Position numbers and translations under genes: made by a program. Below, one piece after another: positions 1 to 12,561 of a stretch of DNA of 64,000 bases; position 1 is the first letter of the stretch, and each line of letters opens with the position of its first letter. Under the pieces are notes generated by a model. It was not told the origin of the DNA. It searched no databases and saw only the letters and a list, made by a program, of their open reading frames with translations. The DNA is from Branchiostoma belcheri (Eukaryota; Chordata; Leptocardii; Amphioxiformes; Branchiostomatidae), in contig NW_017803257.1 of assembly GCF_001625305.1 (NCBI RefSeq), forward strand, positions 37,274-101,273. The letters run 5' to 3'.

Positions 1-345
1 AATGTTGTGTTTCCTTGGTTCAGTCCTGACAAAAATTTGAGTCAGTAGGTAGGAATTACTTTTTTTCTTTCTTTTTCTAAAGACTTTGGCAGTTTGGTGA
101 TTTTTATATAATAGTGATCTGACTTACACATTAGTGAGTGAAACACAATGCTGGAAAACTGATTGTACAGTGTTTCATCACTCAGGTGTCAGATCATAGA
201 GCTAGAAAAGGTTGATCAGCTCAAAAAATGTATATCCCTCGCAAAAGTCTACACACAATAAAATGCTAGGGTCATCAGTTTTTTCTAGGGTTGGTCGGGA
301 AACAGGAAACACGACATTTTTTTTTCCTGAGGCCTCGGAATAAAA
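1..345. repeat. MITE-like repeat, family 'AGGCCTAGG' (first copy)
   Basis: The segment runs from a T-rich AATGTTGTGTTTCC end to a reverse-complement end (GGAAACACGACAT followed by T-rich sequence and a CCTGAGGCC end), so it has terminal inverted repeats. Related copies lie near 1950-2030, 3444-3812, 3976-4350, 53747-53785 and 55360-55620. No ORF is present, so it is a non-autonomous DNA element; the superfamily is not determined. The window may cut off its first few bases. Confidence 0.6.
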
Positions 346-840
346 CTACCTGGCCAAGTGGAGGTTCCTGATCAACGTCCAAGTACAACATCTGAGACAA
401 GTCGAGTGCTCAAGCCTTTAAATGGTAGACAGCTAGTCTACTTGGCTGCAGACCAGGCTGCATTACAGATTAAAGGCTGTGTCTAAAACTTTATTTTTTT
501 GTAACAACCAGCTGGTAACAGTGCCTGTCCTTGGTGCTGATCTGTATATCCTCAGCATCAGCATGAAGTAATTTGTTTGACAGACTGTCTGACATGCTTG
601 GATGCCATTTTCAAGTTCATCTTTCCACTTTTTATTTTTATTTTTCCAGCTTATTTTCTTTAATTTTTTATTACTTTTTGGGAACATAAATTAATGCTAC
701 CTTCAAGTTTAGAATAAAAAGCTTGCAGTATTACATTCAATACTTCTCAATCCTGAAGAAAAAATCCTGTATGATTTTAAAGTCAAGGAAATCGCGTACT
801 TTTTGTTTGACTGTATAAAACTGCCCTTAATGAAGAGAAA
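346..840. other. Unassigned AT-rich sequence
   Basis: I see no exon with plausible splice sites and codon character, no RNA gene and no repeat that recurs elsewhere in the window. Confidence 0.4.
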
Positions 841-1560
841 TGACTGCCTCAGTCTTTGCCATTTCCTGCTGGCAAATATGACCTTCTCAAACAGTCTCGT
901 AAAACCCTGAAGGACATCATTTGGAGGCTTAGGGAAAAAATTTTGTCTCCTGTGACAGGCTGTCTGTCAAAGTCATTTACCGAAGAAAAGCAGGTTTATA
1001 AGTATGAACTATTGATTGATATGCAAATCAGTGAGGACAATTTTTTTTAAGTCCAAAAGGAAACAAAGTTAGACAAGTCAAGACAAGGATGAGCAAAATC
1101 ATATCTAGTTGCTTAACTGTTTTTTGGCATATCTTATTACCTGGGCGTCTAACCTTCACTCCTATGACTCCTATCATACCTCTCTATCTCTACAGGCACG
1201 TCTCTCTTTGCAGTATCAAAATTGTCCTTGATAACAAGTAATGGCTTACCGCCGAAAAGCAGGTTTATAAATATGAACTATTGATTGATATGCAAATAAA
1301 TGAAGACAAATTTTTTTAAAGTCCAAAAGGAAACAAAAGTTACACATTAGTCAAGACAAGGATTATACAAAATCATATCCAGTTGCTTGAGTAACTGTTT
1401 TCTGGCATATCTTATTACCTTCACCGACATAACTCCTATCATGCCTCTATCTCTACAAGCACGTCTCTCATTGCAGTATCAAAATTGTCCTTGATGAAAG
1501 GTAATGGCTGCTTGTCAAAGTCATTTACCGCAGGCAAAGGTGACCTTCTGGAAGGCCCAG
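841..1560. repeat. Tandem duplication, unit about 290 bp
   Basis: The block containing CCGAAGAAAAGCAGGTTTAT, an ATTGATTGATATGCAAAT motif, 'gtccaaaaggaaacaaa' and 'cttattacct' occurs at about 980-1250 and again at about 1250-1530. A third, partial CAAAGTCATTTACCG is at 1518. The 'atccagttgcttgagtaact...cttattacc' segment also occurs downstream of hammerhead-like motifs at 23640 and 44466, so this block may derive from the same mobile element. Confidence 0.6.
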
Positions 1561-2170
1561 TCCTGACACGTCTGTAATGAGTTTTTCTGACTGACAGGGC
1601 TGGCATTTTACACAGTTTTACTATCAGGAGAACCGTCAAGTGTCGGATCAGAAACGTCACTACTCAAGATTTTGCAGGAGATATGCATAACTTATGATCA
1701 GAAGAATGCCCCCAGTGCGGTTCTAATGCCACGTGTAATTCCTTGAATCTACTTATAATATCCAATTTTAACATCATTTTCCCCCTAAACTTGGGGTTAG
1801 ACGTGCTTGCATCAAGTGCAAGTCTTTTTTGAAGTAAGATTTTTTTTTAAGGCTCGATGCCCTTCCTAATGCCAACCCAAACCCTTAGTGCATGGTAGGG
1901 CCTAGGATCCTCGAAATATAATATGTCCCTTGCAGTGGTCCACCCCAAAAAAAGTCTAGGGTCAGCAGGTTTTTCTAGGGTCGGTCAGGAAACAGGACAC
2001 ACAACATTTTTTCCTAGGCCTTAGACACAATGTAAGCCCACGTTCCTATGAGGTAATATCTTCGCTGATGTCAACCTCTCCCCGATTACGCCACGTTGCC
2101 ATAGCAACAGAAAAACCGATTACCCGTCCTCGACTCGGCATCAAAGTTTACCCACGCGTGATATTAGCTT

Positions 2171-2500
2171 AATATCTGGGTCAACAGGCAATAAACCTGG
2201 GGTTACACATGGAGGCATTAAAGGTACACGTCAAAGCAATTCTTCTTTCTTGTACAATACGTAGGAATAAAATTTATGATGATGCATAATGTGTATACTA
2301 AAATAGCCTCCATAGCATGGCAAAAACTGGGTTTGGGGGTGTTCAGGGTCTTTGGGAGCTTTTATGTGCTATTTTCTAATATCTGGGTCAACAAGCAATA
2401 AAGCACAGGTTACACATGGAGGCATTAGAGGTACACGTCAAAGCAATTCTTCTTTGTACTGTACGTAGGAGTAAAATTTACGATGACGTATAATAGGTAT
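2171..2500. repeat. Direct duplication around a half MITE
   Basis: A ~122-bp block beginning AATATCTGGGTCAACA occurs at 2171-2292 and 2379-2500. Between the copies lies one half of the TAGCCTCC MITE family (2296-2372, beginning TAGCCTCCATAGCATGG). The arrangement looks like a tandem duplication that took the truncated MITE with it. Confidence 0.6.
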
Positions 2501-3440
2501 GGACTGATACGGCCAGGGGCTAAAAGGGCTTCACTCTCCTTATTCAGAGAGGGACATTCGTTTCCGACACCCGGGGCTGATAATTGTCATGGGGTGCTTA
2601 CATCCTGGAGCGCTGGTAGCTTTAACATATTTCACATATGATACAGATCGACAAAACAAAAGCTCACACACCTACTGACTTCAACGCTGCAGTATAACAG
2701 AGATGTCTACCTCTGATTCAAACAGATGCACCTGTTGTGTTTTTCTAGGTCAATGACCCCAAACGGGGTCAAAAGGTCACCTCCTATGAGAGACTATAAC
2801 ATCTGCCATTCAACAAACATCCAATTTCTGAGGTATTATAATAGAATTTCTCTCTTTGTCAATTAAAAATCATTCTATCTGTGATTTGACAGAATTATCC
2901 TAAAAGTGCTATAATGTAATAAGGGCAGCTGTGAATATTGCGACTACATCATTCAATTACCCGGCATTCAATTATAGAGCATTCAATTATGGGGATACAA
3001 ATATTAGCAAAACAAATCAAAGAGTTACATGGGGAAGAAAGGGTTTTCCAACTGAAAGATTCAATTTGACTCAGTGTTATTTTTGACAGAATCTCTCAGT
3101 CTTCAATAGCTTACATTAGATTTATTTGACCCAAGCTTGTGAAGACCAAAAGATATGGTAAAAATTCCATTGAGTTTATTGATATTTTCTCATTTTGTAA
3201 TTTACTAACTCAGATGATCTTTCATGCTAAAATACGTTTGTTTTTCCAAATAAAAGCAATTCAGTCAAAGCTAATCCGAAGAATCTTATCTTATATTATT
3301 CTTTCATCCACAGATAAAATCAGCCTCCTTTATACACTGTTGTGACTGATAAGGACATGGGAGGAGTTGAAATAAAATTCCCCGCACAGCAAAGATGCCT
3401 AGACTTCAAAGCCTCTTTAGGAATCGGAGAAACCGCATAT
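2501..3440. other. Unassigned AT-rich sequence
   Basis: Nothing recognisable was found. The ORF at 3139-3345 has no family resemblance and lies in AT-rich sequence, so I do not call it. Confidence 0.4.
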
Positions 3441-3443
3441 AAG

Positions 3444-4490
3444 GCCTAGGAAAAAATGTTGTGTTTCCTGTTTCCCGACAGACCCTAGAAAAACCTGCCG
3501 ACCCAAGCCTTTCTTTGGTGGATTCCTGCAAGGGACATAGATTTTTCAAGCTCAACACTGGTTTTCTAGCTCCGTGATCTGACACCTGAGTGATGAAACG
3601 TAGTAAAATCAGTTTTTTAACACTGAAACTGCAAATATTAGTGTCCTCATGCAAGTTTTGAAATGCCTACATGCAAGTTTTACTTGTTAAACTGTATGAT
3701 TGCATATTAAGTATCACCGAAGTCTGAAAAAAAAGGAAAATAAAAACCCCTACCTACCGACACTAATTTTTTCAGGACTGAAACAGGAAACACAACTTTT
3801 TTTTCCTAGGCTTAACTTCTAGTGTTGACCTCTCAGTGACACTCCTGTCATCGCCTATATAACGATAAATGACCATCAGATGCCTGTGGTTTATCACTGT
3901 CTGTCCACTGGACTCATGTTCCTGCATTCTAATATTCAATTTGTGTGAGGAGTTAAGTTATTGGTCAACACGTTCTTAGGCCTAGGAAAAAAATGTTGTG
4001 TTTCCTGTAGTTTCGTCCTGAAAAAAATTAGGGTCGGTAGGTAGGGGTTGTCTTTTTTTTCTTTCTTTCTTTTTTTTGGACTTTGGCGATTTCTATATAG
4101 TGATCCAAGGTATCCAATCTGGTTTTAGAATTTGAAAGTAAAACTTGCATGAGGACACTTATAGTTTCAATGTTAATGTTGGAAAACCAATTGTACAATT
4201 TCTTTATCACTCAGGTGTCAGATCATGAAGCTGAAGAAAAGGTCAATCAGCTCTAAAAATTTATGTCCACACATAAAAAGGCTTAAGGGTAGGCAGTTTC
4301 TTCTAGGGTGGGTCGGGATACCGCCTTTTTTTTTCCTACCAGGCTATACAACGATAAATGGCCATCAGATGTCTGTTGTTTATCACTGTCTGTTCAATGG
4401 ACCAAAGCAGTGTTCCTGCATTCTAATATTCAATTTGCACCAGGAGTGGGTTGGAGTTAAGTTATTGGTCAGCACGCTCTCAGAGAAATT
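3444..4490. repeat. Two copies of the AGGCCTAGG MITE with duplicated flank
   Basis: MITE copies lie at 3444-3812 and 3976-4350. Each begins with AGGCCTAGGAAAAA or its equivalent and ends with its reverse complement, and they lie in opposite internal orientation. The sequence after each (about 3850-3960 and 4345-4475: 'ACGATAAATGRCCATCAGAT', then 'ttcctgcattctaatattcaattt') is also duplicated, so the whole block looks like a ~0.5-kb tandem duplication. Confidence 0.6.
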
Positions 4491-5269
4491 GAAGTACTGC
4501 TGGCATGTCCTGTGAGTTTAGTTGGCCCCAGCATTACTCAGAAAATTTTACCGTTACTTAACTGTACTACATGTAATTAGTTCTCTTTTGAAGTTTGTTT
4601 TTATTTCTGAGTAGAAGGGGGGCCATAAGGACTTTTAAAAATGTAAAAAATGTAATTATGAGAGCAAATATTCACAATGTGAATGTGAATGCATTCGACA
4701 ATTTCGCATATTTTTAATGCAATTTTTGGATAGAAATTATTCCAACCAACTTGCAACCTTAAAATGATGTTTTTGAAACCCTGGCAAAATAAATCAGCGT
4801 CATTCTTATTGCTGAGATCCCCCATTTCCTGATAAGAAAGAATTTCATCGGACTTAATTTATTTTTAAGCTGGAAAAATCTTGTAGGCAATTAATGGCTG
4901 TTTAATGTAATCCTCAGATGGAATTTAGATTTGCAACTGATGGAAAAATCCCCATTAAATACACTAGACCATGCAGACAAACATGTGGGTGGCATGTTGG
5001 CTGTTTTGTGGTGTAAAGAAGACTGACTACTCAGCCCACAGCCAGTAAAAATGCTGACATCAAAACTACAAGCTCAGTGTCAATAAAGCCACGCTGATGT
5101 GTCTGTCCTTGGTGCTGAATGATGTTCTAATCAGGCCATCTCCTCATCACTGGTGTTCAATTTTTTTTTCCTCCTACTACTTGGTAATATGAATAATGCT
5201 ATTTCTGTTTACAGTTCTAAGAGATAGACTAAAGGTTAGTGACAGGTACACAACATGTAACAATTCAAA

Positions 5270-5415
5270 ATGTACCAGGTCCAAATGCACCTGTTCCAAA
5301 TGCACCTGTTCCAAATGCACCTGTTCCAAATGCACCTGTTCCAAATGCACCTGTTTTAAACGTACCTGTTCCATATACACCTGTTTTAAATGCACCTGTT
5401 TTGAATGTACCCGAA
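5270..5415. repeat. 15-bp minisatellite (CCAAATGCACCTGTT)n
   Basis: About nine copies of CCAAATGCACCTGTT run in tandem, degenerating at the right end. Because 15 is divisible by three, several frames on both strands stay open and give spurious pentapeptide-repeat ORFs. A smaller related array is at 9345-9410. Confidence 0.85.
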
Positions 5416-5639
5416 AGGTGAAAAATAGCTATACCAAACATAGCTATTACCAAATTTAGCTGTTCCAAATATACCTGTTCTAAATATATCTGACTGTACC
5501 AAATATACCTGTCAGTGTACCTAATATACCAGTTCCTGTGCATCAAGTAAGGTTCTTTCTTTGTATTCAAAATATCCTTGTTGTAACAATTGACCCTCAA
5601 CTTTGCCCTTAATAATAATTTATTGCATTTTGTAGCAAC

Positions 5640-6640
5640 CCAAACCCTAACTCAACTTGTACTGTATTCAGGCTAAAGGCTTGTGACAGTTACATGACAT
5701 GTAAAACCGCACATGGGTAGGCCTGCTCACCTGGAAACAAAACCAATTCTATTTCAACCTAATGAGAAAATCAATTCATTCCACCAGTTGAAGAAAGTCC
5801 TTTTCTTCCTAGTAGTTACAGTTTTTCTATCTATCTAGTATGCAGTGGTTTGATTGAAAATAATTTAGTTCAAAATTCATTGCTTGAATACGTTGTATGA
5901 ATCCAGCCTTTTGTGTTGACGGCATGGCTCTTATCGTTGCATTTGGGGCTATAATAGGATGCCAAGACCTGGGTTTTTTTCCCCCTGTCGCTTCATATTT
6001 TTTCTGAAAAAATCCGAGAACCAACAAGTTAAATTGGTGTGGCCTGTGGGTTAGTGACAGTTACACAACATGTAAAACCACACATGGGCAAACCTGCTCA
6101 CCTGGAAACAAAACCATCCATCTAAACCTAATGAGAAAATCAATTCATCCCACCATGCAGTTGAGGAAAGTCCATTTCTTCCTAGTTGTCCATTGACAGT
6201 TTTTCCATCTATCAATGCAGTGGTTTGATTCAAATAATTTAGTTAAAAACTCATTGCTTGAATACGTTGTATGAATCCAACCTTTTGTGTTGACTTCATG
6301 GCTCCTATTGTTGCATTTGAGGCTATAATAGGATGCCTAACCAACAATTTAAATTGGTGTGACCTAAGGGATAGGCTAAAGGTTAGTGACAGTTACACAA
6401 CAAGAGCCTTGACAGAGAGAATTAAGGGTAAGGCCGGAAAAACCCGGTGGAAGTTGGCGTCAGGTGGCTCAAATTTTACATAAACCAAAAAACCAGCCGC
6501 TAAAAACGAACAGCAATTCAAAAATGTTCACGTCATGTAAAAACCACACATGGGCAAGCCTGATCACCTGGAAACAAAACCATCCATCTAAACCTAATGA
6601 GAAAATCAATTCATTCCATCTGATATGAGCTTTTCATGTC
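5640..6640. repeat. Diverged tandem repeat, unit about 370 bp
   Basis: Units start near 5673 and 6046 with 'TTAGTGACAGTTACACAACA' and continue through 'ctcacctggaaacaaaacca', 'gaaaatcaattcat' and 'gaatacgttgtatgaatcca'. A third partial unit lies at about 6535-6625, and the leading motif is also next to the minisatellite at 5236. No coding potential was recognised. Confidence 0.65.
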
Positions 6641-7786
6641 ACCAGATTAGTCCCTAATCTGAATTACACAATGAAGCAGGGTTTTGCTGCAATCAATGTA
6701 GAAGGCTCAGTACTAGCACAATCTTTATGTGCATAAATGATTCATGTGGTTACCACAACGTAATATTAAAAGACAGAAAAATGCACTGCACTAACAGCTG
6801 GCAAACTAAATTGGGAAGGAACATATTAAATGATGAATGTTGGACTGGCATCTTTTCATGAATAGAAATAGACTTAAGTATTAGTAGTACCAGGTGGTAC
6901 ATTTAAGAATACCAAATTAATTAGAAAAGGGAGATTTCGTGAATTTATTGGAGCAATTAAGGAGATTGTATTACCTACTTTCATCAAGACTTAACAAGGT
7001 TCGAAATACTGGGTGCACCCAAATTTGGGGCTGTGCACCAGATTCTTTTCTGTGGGTCCACCTGAGTGCACGAAAATATTTTTGTAGGTTTAAGTAAAAA
7101 TGTAACGTTAAAGAAATTTGTAGTAGTATTACACATCTAAGTGTCAGAAAAATAAATTTAAATCATTGTTGCAGTACTTTTCTTTAGACATTCTACTTAC
7201 TAGTATAATTTCATTTTATATGGTGCACTTGTGGTGGTAGTGATTGGTTTTATTTCTCAAAGATTACAGTTTCGCAGTGCTTGGTGTAAACTCGCACTGA
7301 ATTGCACTCCTAAAACAACTGGACAAATACATGGGTTACAAATTATTAAAGAAATATTAAGGTACAAAGTTTGTACATACATTGCTGTGATAAAATACAA
7401 TCAAGAATACATTTTAAAATCAGTTCTCCGCAATTATTACTAAGTTGTCTTAATGTACATAAAGATTGTCATCATATCAAAATTAAGGGAATATTACACA
7501 TTGACAAGGTTTAACAGATTAAAAATTTTTCACTCAAAAATTAATAATTTTGAGCCCTAAGACAGAAGCTGTAGGGTTGGAGGGTTGCTTGTGCAATTCT
7601 CAGCTTCCTAAATTCTCCCTTCTCCATACAATTGGAAGTAAAAATTTAGGTCAGGGCAATTTCTTGAGTCAACAACAGTTTGATCTGAACCACGCTGGAT
7701 TTGCTGTTGAGCTGCAGCTTTCCCCTACATTAAGCAGTGGGGGTCCGCATGGCCTTTTCCATAGAGCGTAATCGGTTGCTTTAAGA

Positions 7787-8248
7787 GGGCCTGCAAGGGG
7801 GGGTCCCGACAACGCTCTACGCAAAATTCGGAAACCTCTCGATTACGCTTTATGATAAATTCCAAGTGGCTACAATGCATTACAGCCGTTGAAATACGTT
7901 GAATTAAAACGTCACGAATACGCTCTACGCAAAAATATTAGTCTAAGAGCGGTCCGTCTACGCTCTACGTAGAATTAAAACGGCCGATTACGCTCTACAG
8001 AAAAGGGCTTGCGGGTCCCCCTTTAATTTTATGTAGAGCATAGACAGACCGCTCTAATTCAACGTAGAACGTAATTGCCGTATTTTGCGTAGAGAATAAT
8101 TCGTCTTTTTATTTGACGTAATGCGTTGTAACTACCCTAAATTTATCGTAAAGCGTAATGGGGGAGGCTTCTTGAATTCAGCGTAATACATAGCCGGCTC
8201 TTAAAATTTAGTGTAGAGCATAGTTGGGACCCCCCCATGCAGGCCCTC
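7787..8248. mobile_element. Foldback/MITE element with GGGCCTGCA termini
   Basis: The left end reads GGGCCTGCAAGGGGGGGTCC. The right end, reverse-complemented, reads GGGCCTGCATGGGGGGGTCC. The arms contain repeated 'TACGCTCTACG' words in both orientations, so the whole ~460 bp can fold back. A single arm recurs at 13727-13945, and related ends occur near 55845-55870 and at 57971-58190. There is no ORF. Confidence 0.7.
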
Positions 8249-8372
8249 AGCAATGTCTACAAGGACCTTAATCACAAGACCTATATATAGGTCCTTTTTG
8301 TCAGGCGTTACACAGCAACTGAAGATATATAAAGCCATGGCTTATTTCCGGACCTCCACCTTCTGTCATGTA

Positions 8373-9014
8373 TTAACCCTTGTTCTACATGCTGCCAATT
8401 TTACACAAAATTTTGAAATAATTTGATGTCTAATGAGGGTTCAACGTTCATGCAGTCCAACACTGAGTATATTGGGACTGACCAAAATTTGGAAAATTAC
8501 TCAGTGTTGGTCTGAACGTTTAACCCTTTTTGTCATAATAAATTATACCAACACAGATGAACTTTTATGCTAGTTTCAGGTCACAGACCCTTGACTTTTT
8601 TTGCCCTGAGGTGGCGTAGTTTACATTTGTTGTGTTTCGCTGCGGTGTGATGCGTTGCATGAGAAAAAAAAACCCAAATCATACATATACAGGGTGTTAT
8701 ATGGGTGGTACTGTATGTGCAACCCATATATATATACACTCACCTGGGCTCGAAATACTGGGTACATGTGCACCTTGGTACACCCAAAATTGGAGCTGTG
8801 CACCCAATTTTGAAGTTAGCTCCCATTTCAGATTCAAGCTCAGAAGAGGAGCAGTAAGACCTGTAATTTAAGGTTTTGTTTTATATGGTGCACCCAACAA
8901 AAATTTTTGTGCACCTAATATTTTAGGTTGGGTGAACCAGTGCACCTATTCCCAAAAATGAATTTCAAGCCCTGCATATATATATATATATGGGCTCCAC
9001 AGGACAAGTGTTAA
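8373..9014. mobile_element. Degenerate TTAA MITE with nested insertion
   Basis: The outer ends read TTAACCCTTGTTCTACATGC (left) and 'ccacaggacaagtgTTAA' (right), matching the termini of the intact TTAA MITE at 11764-12001. Its interior (8600-8740) is the reverse complement of that MITE's interior, with a GTGCACC-family element nested at about 8750-8975. The sequence just outside each end ('caactgaagatatataaag') is duplicated at 8318 and 9038. Confidence 0.55.
8750..8975. repeat. GTGCACC-family MITE copy
   Basis: It starts 'gggctcgaaatactgggtac' and ends 'aatgaatttcaagccctg', with internal GTGCACC words. Other copies or fragments lie at about 7000-7110, 10020-10080, 10225-10370, 10390-10740 and, inverted, at 13263-13612. 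The GGGCTTGAAAT-type termini are inverted, as in a hAT-like MITE, but I could not fix a target-site duplication. Confidence 0.6.
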
Positions 9015-9581
9015 AAGACATGGTGAGGCATCACATAGCAACTGAAGATATATAAAGTCGTGGCTTATTTTGGGACCTCGACCCTCTGCCATCTCTTAAA
9101 GACATGCCGACAATGTCTGGTATTTCCTTGGGGGGAGTTTGGGTTTAAGGCTCTGAGTTGGTGGGAGGGAGGCACTAATATGGTCGTAGTCCTGGTTTCT
9201 GGGTTGGAAATGGTGACTATAAGACATAGAAAAGCATGCAAATAAAACTACCAATAATTCCAATCTGTTCAAATGTGGCCCATAAGCATAACATAACTGT
9301 TACAGTGTTTAATGCTTGCAGAATTGCACACTTTTCAGAAATGTTCCAAAATGCACCTGTTTAAAATGCACCTGTTCCAAAATGCACCTGTTCCAAATGC
9401 ACCTGTTTCAAATGTGACAGGTGCAGGAAAAAGAAAGTCCAGGAATTATCTGTTAACTGTAATGATAATCTCACGGTACAGAAGTGAAACAGTTAATATA
9501 ACAGTACAGTGAAAAAATCAGGAATTACTGTAGTATATTTTGTAGCAGCAACGCAAACCCTAATCCAACTTGTACTAGATA

Positions 9582-9773
9582 TAGCCTTCATAGCATGCCA
9601 AAAACTGGGGGTTTTGGAGGTCTTCAGGGTCTTTGGGAGCTTTTATGTGCTATTTTCTGATTAGACAACATATAGCCGGCCTGTTTGAATTACCCCCGTT
9701 TTAGAACTGGGCTAATCAGAAAACAGCCGAAGACCACCAAACCCCCAGTTCTATAAGCCTGCTAGGGAGGCTA
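9582..9773. mobile_element. TAGCCTCC MITE copy
   Basis: The ends are TAGCCTTCATAGCATGCC and 'ggcttaTAG...GGAGGCTA'-type sequence, about 192 bp, with the interior 'cttcagggtctttgggagct'. It is the same family as 19761-19942, 36055-36248 and 48053-48420. No clear target-site duplication flanks this copy. Confidence 0.65.
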
Positions 9774-10879
9774 CGCTTGTGTACTAAATACAAATTGCTC
9801 TAATCTGGACCTGTCAAAGTCTAAAGGTGGACCCATTTGTCAGAGGCCACTCACAAGCTTATCAATCTGCAAACAACTACAGCAGAAAGGCCCTGCTTAC
9901 TCTGTAATTATGGTGTGCGGTTTGGAGCTATTCAACGGGCAAAGTCCTTGAATAGAGTTGACTATATCTTGACTAAAGGTCTGTTGTCGATAAAAAAGAG
10001 TAACTGTTGCAGGTCTCAATCAGAAATACTGGGTGCATGTGCACCTTAGTGCACTCAAAATTGGAGCCATGCACCCAATATTTTTGAAGGACTGCACTGC
10101 AGAAAGGCCCTGCTTACTCTGTAATTATGGTGCGCGGTTTGGAGCTATTTAACGGGCAAAGTCCTTATGGCTGTTTATCAATAGAGTTGACTATATCTTG
10201 ACTTAAAAGGTCTGTTGTCAAAAAAAGGGTTGAAGGTCTCGAAATACAGGGTACATGTGCGCCTTAGTGCACCCAAAGTTGGAGCTGTGCACCCAATTTT
10301 TGGTAGGTATTTTTTAAAACATGAAATGTATGCAGGATATTCTTGGCATCTAAGTGTCAGAAAATAATAAATCTTTGTTCTGGTATTAGGTCTGGAAATA
10401 CTGAGGTGCATGTGCGCCTTAGTGCACCCAAAGTTGGAGCTGTGCACCCATTTTTTTGGAAGGTATTTTTTTACATATCAAATGCATAATGGTATACACT
10501 GCATATTCGTGGCATCTAAGTGTCAGAAAATAATAAAATCTAAGTTAGTTGTAGTACAAATGTACTTGTTTAAGATTTTGAAGTTGGCACCCATTTCAGA
10601 TCCAAGCTTAGTAGAGGAGCAGTAAGATCTGTAATATTAGGTTTTGTTTCATATAGTGCACCCAGAAAATTTTTTGATGCACCTAAGGTTGGGTGCACCG
10701 CAGTGCACCTATTCCCAAAAAAATTAATATCGGGCCCTGTAACTTGAACTGATTTAAAAGAAGCTCAATTCATTTTCAGTGTTCCTCTGATGAATTTTTC
10801 TTGAAGAATAAAATCCCATCCTATTTAGAACTGCTTTCCAATTCCCCAAAAGACAGGTAAGTAAAATTTCATTAGCAGC

Positions 10880-10950
10880 CGGGATTCGAACTCACAACCT
10901 TTAGTCTTAACGCAGGAGCAAACCAATGGACCATGTACTGAGTCTATCAG
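10880..10950 (-). repeat. tRNA-derived SINE fragment
   Basis: On the minus strand the segment contains a B-box-like GGTTGTGAGTTCGAATCCC and an upstream tRNA-like arm. It lacks a closed acceptor stem, so it is read as a SINE head rather than a functional tRNA. Confidence 0.4.
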
Positions 10951-11619
10951 GAGGTCTATAGTGCAGTATAGGTCACAATACTTCTCCACGTAAACCTTTG
11001 TTTTCAAAAGGTCAACATTTGTTTGCGTCGACCTGAAAAAGGTTAACATTTGTTTTCGTCGACCTGAAGCACTCTCTTGGCATTTGTGGAACAATGATGG
11101 CTTCAAAATCTGTTGTGACAATTGCCTTGGTAATTGCTATTGTGAGAGTTTTAAGCTCTAAAAATAACCTACTGTTGACTTTTAGGTTCTGCAGGCATTT
11201 GGGGTTACCAACTTGAAGGAAAAATGTGTTTCACCTGAATGTATTAATGTCAACTCTGATAACATTTAATACTTTTATATGTATGTGTGTGAATATAGGT
11301 CGCCATAAATGCATACAATCCATAGAAAGTAAGGCATCGTCAGTTCAATACATTTCTAAGAAAGAGGGAATTTTCACTACACTTTTATAAAAATATTATA
11401 ATGAAGCATTATGTCAAAAATTACCTGAAGTTTATTTCAGAATCTATTAATTAAAAGTGAATATTATAGCTTGACCTCTGTTAATAAAAATCTTGATTTT
11501 TCAAAACTGTTACAGCTGTTCCAGTGTGTTCCTAGCCTGGTTACCAAACCTATTATAGCTCCCGAGTCCTACATCCTCTCCGCAAATTGCGGAGAGGTAC
11601 TCGGGAGTGGGCTCAGAGT

Positions 11620-12561
11620 GAGTGGGGACAAAACAAAAGCAATGACATCTATTGTAAACCCTTCACCACTTCTGCTTGACAACAAACAAATTGATTATGC
11701 GGACAGTTTTACATATCTAGGTAGTATTATTACTATGGGTGGGGGTACAGAGGAGGATATTAACCCTTGTCCTGCTGTGCGCAACATATGTTGCGCGGCA
11801 CATTCAGTACCATCTACATAACACCCTGTATAGGTACGATTTGGGGGTATTTCTCGTGCAACGGATTACACCGCAGCGAAACGCAACGAATGCGGAAGTA
11901 ACTATGCCACTGCAGGGCAAAAAAATTTGTTTTCTTTTTAATCTAATTAAGACATGAAAATATTGAAAAATATTGTGCCAGGAATGCCAGCAGGACAAGG
12001 GTTAAAAGTCGGTTAGGAAAAGCTACCGGAATGTGGCAGCGTCTAAGAAAAATGTGGCGCTCCAAGCAAATCAGCATCCCGTTAAAGATGAAGCTTTTCC
12101 AGTCCATTGTGGTACCAACTGCTATATATGCATGTGAGTCCTGGAGAAGCACCAAAGAGACAGTGCAAATGTTAGACACGTTCCAGCGTAGATGCCTCAG
12201 AACTATACTAGGCATCTCCTGGCGTGACCATGTATCAAATGAGGAGCTCATGCAAAGAGCCAAGGTTCCATCTCTCAGTGCGACTGTAATGAAAAGGAGA
12301 TTGAGCTTTGCTGGACATGTGTGGAGACTCCCTGATCTCAGAACCACAAAAACAGCCCTAACATGGAAGCCAGAAGGCACACGCCCGAGAGGGCGGCCTA
12401 GAGTGACTTTGCGGAAAACACTACAAAATGATGGGGTAAAACTTGGACTTAACTCACTTAAGGATATGGCAGTAGTGGCGCAAGACCGAAACCTTTGGAG
12501 ACAAAAAGTCAGACAAGGAGTCGACCTATGCAACAAGGTTGCGGGAGGATCTAAGGTCTAA
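11620..12561 (+). pseudogene. Non-LTR retrotransposon reverse transcriptase, C-terminal fragment
   Basis: Two same-strand coding blocks (11620-11763 and 12006-12561) join in frame once the 238-bp MITE and one TTAA copy are removed (…EEDI|KSRLGKATG…). The joined frame reads through 'FTYLGSIITMGGGTEEDI', then 'IVVPTAIYACESW', 'LDTFQRRCLRTILGISWRDH' and 'RRLSFAGHVWRLP', ending at a stop at 12559-12561. These are the conserved C-terminal region after the catalytic palm of LINE reverse transcriptases. No endonuclease, no YADD box and no poly-A tail are present, so it is a dead 5'-truncated fragment. I do not assign the LINE clade. Confidence 0.8.
11764..12001. mobile_element. piggyBac-like MITE, TTAA target site
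   Basis: The ends are perfect 14-bp inverted repeats CCCTTGTCCTGCTG and CAGCAGGACAAGGG. They are flanked by TTAA at 11760-11763 and 12002-12005, and removing the element with one TTAA restores the LINE reading frame. The interior contains the palindrome GCGCAACATATGTTGCGC. Length is 238 bp with no ORF. TTAA targeting with CCC termini is typical of piggyBac-superfamily MITEs. Confidence 0.85.

Noticed and set aside
11943..12536. 197-residue minus-strand ORF
   Set aside because: It is the antisense shadow of the LINE fragment and runs through the MITE junction.
12031..12561. 176-residue ORF as a host gene
   Set aside because: Its motifs are those of a LINE reverse-transcriptase C-terminus, and it lies inside a TIR element with target duplications.
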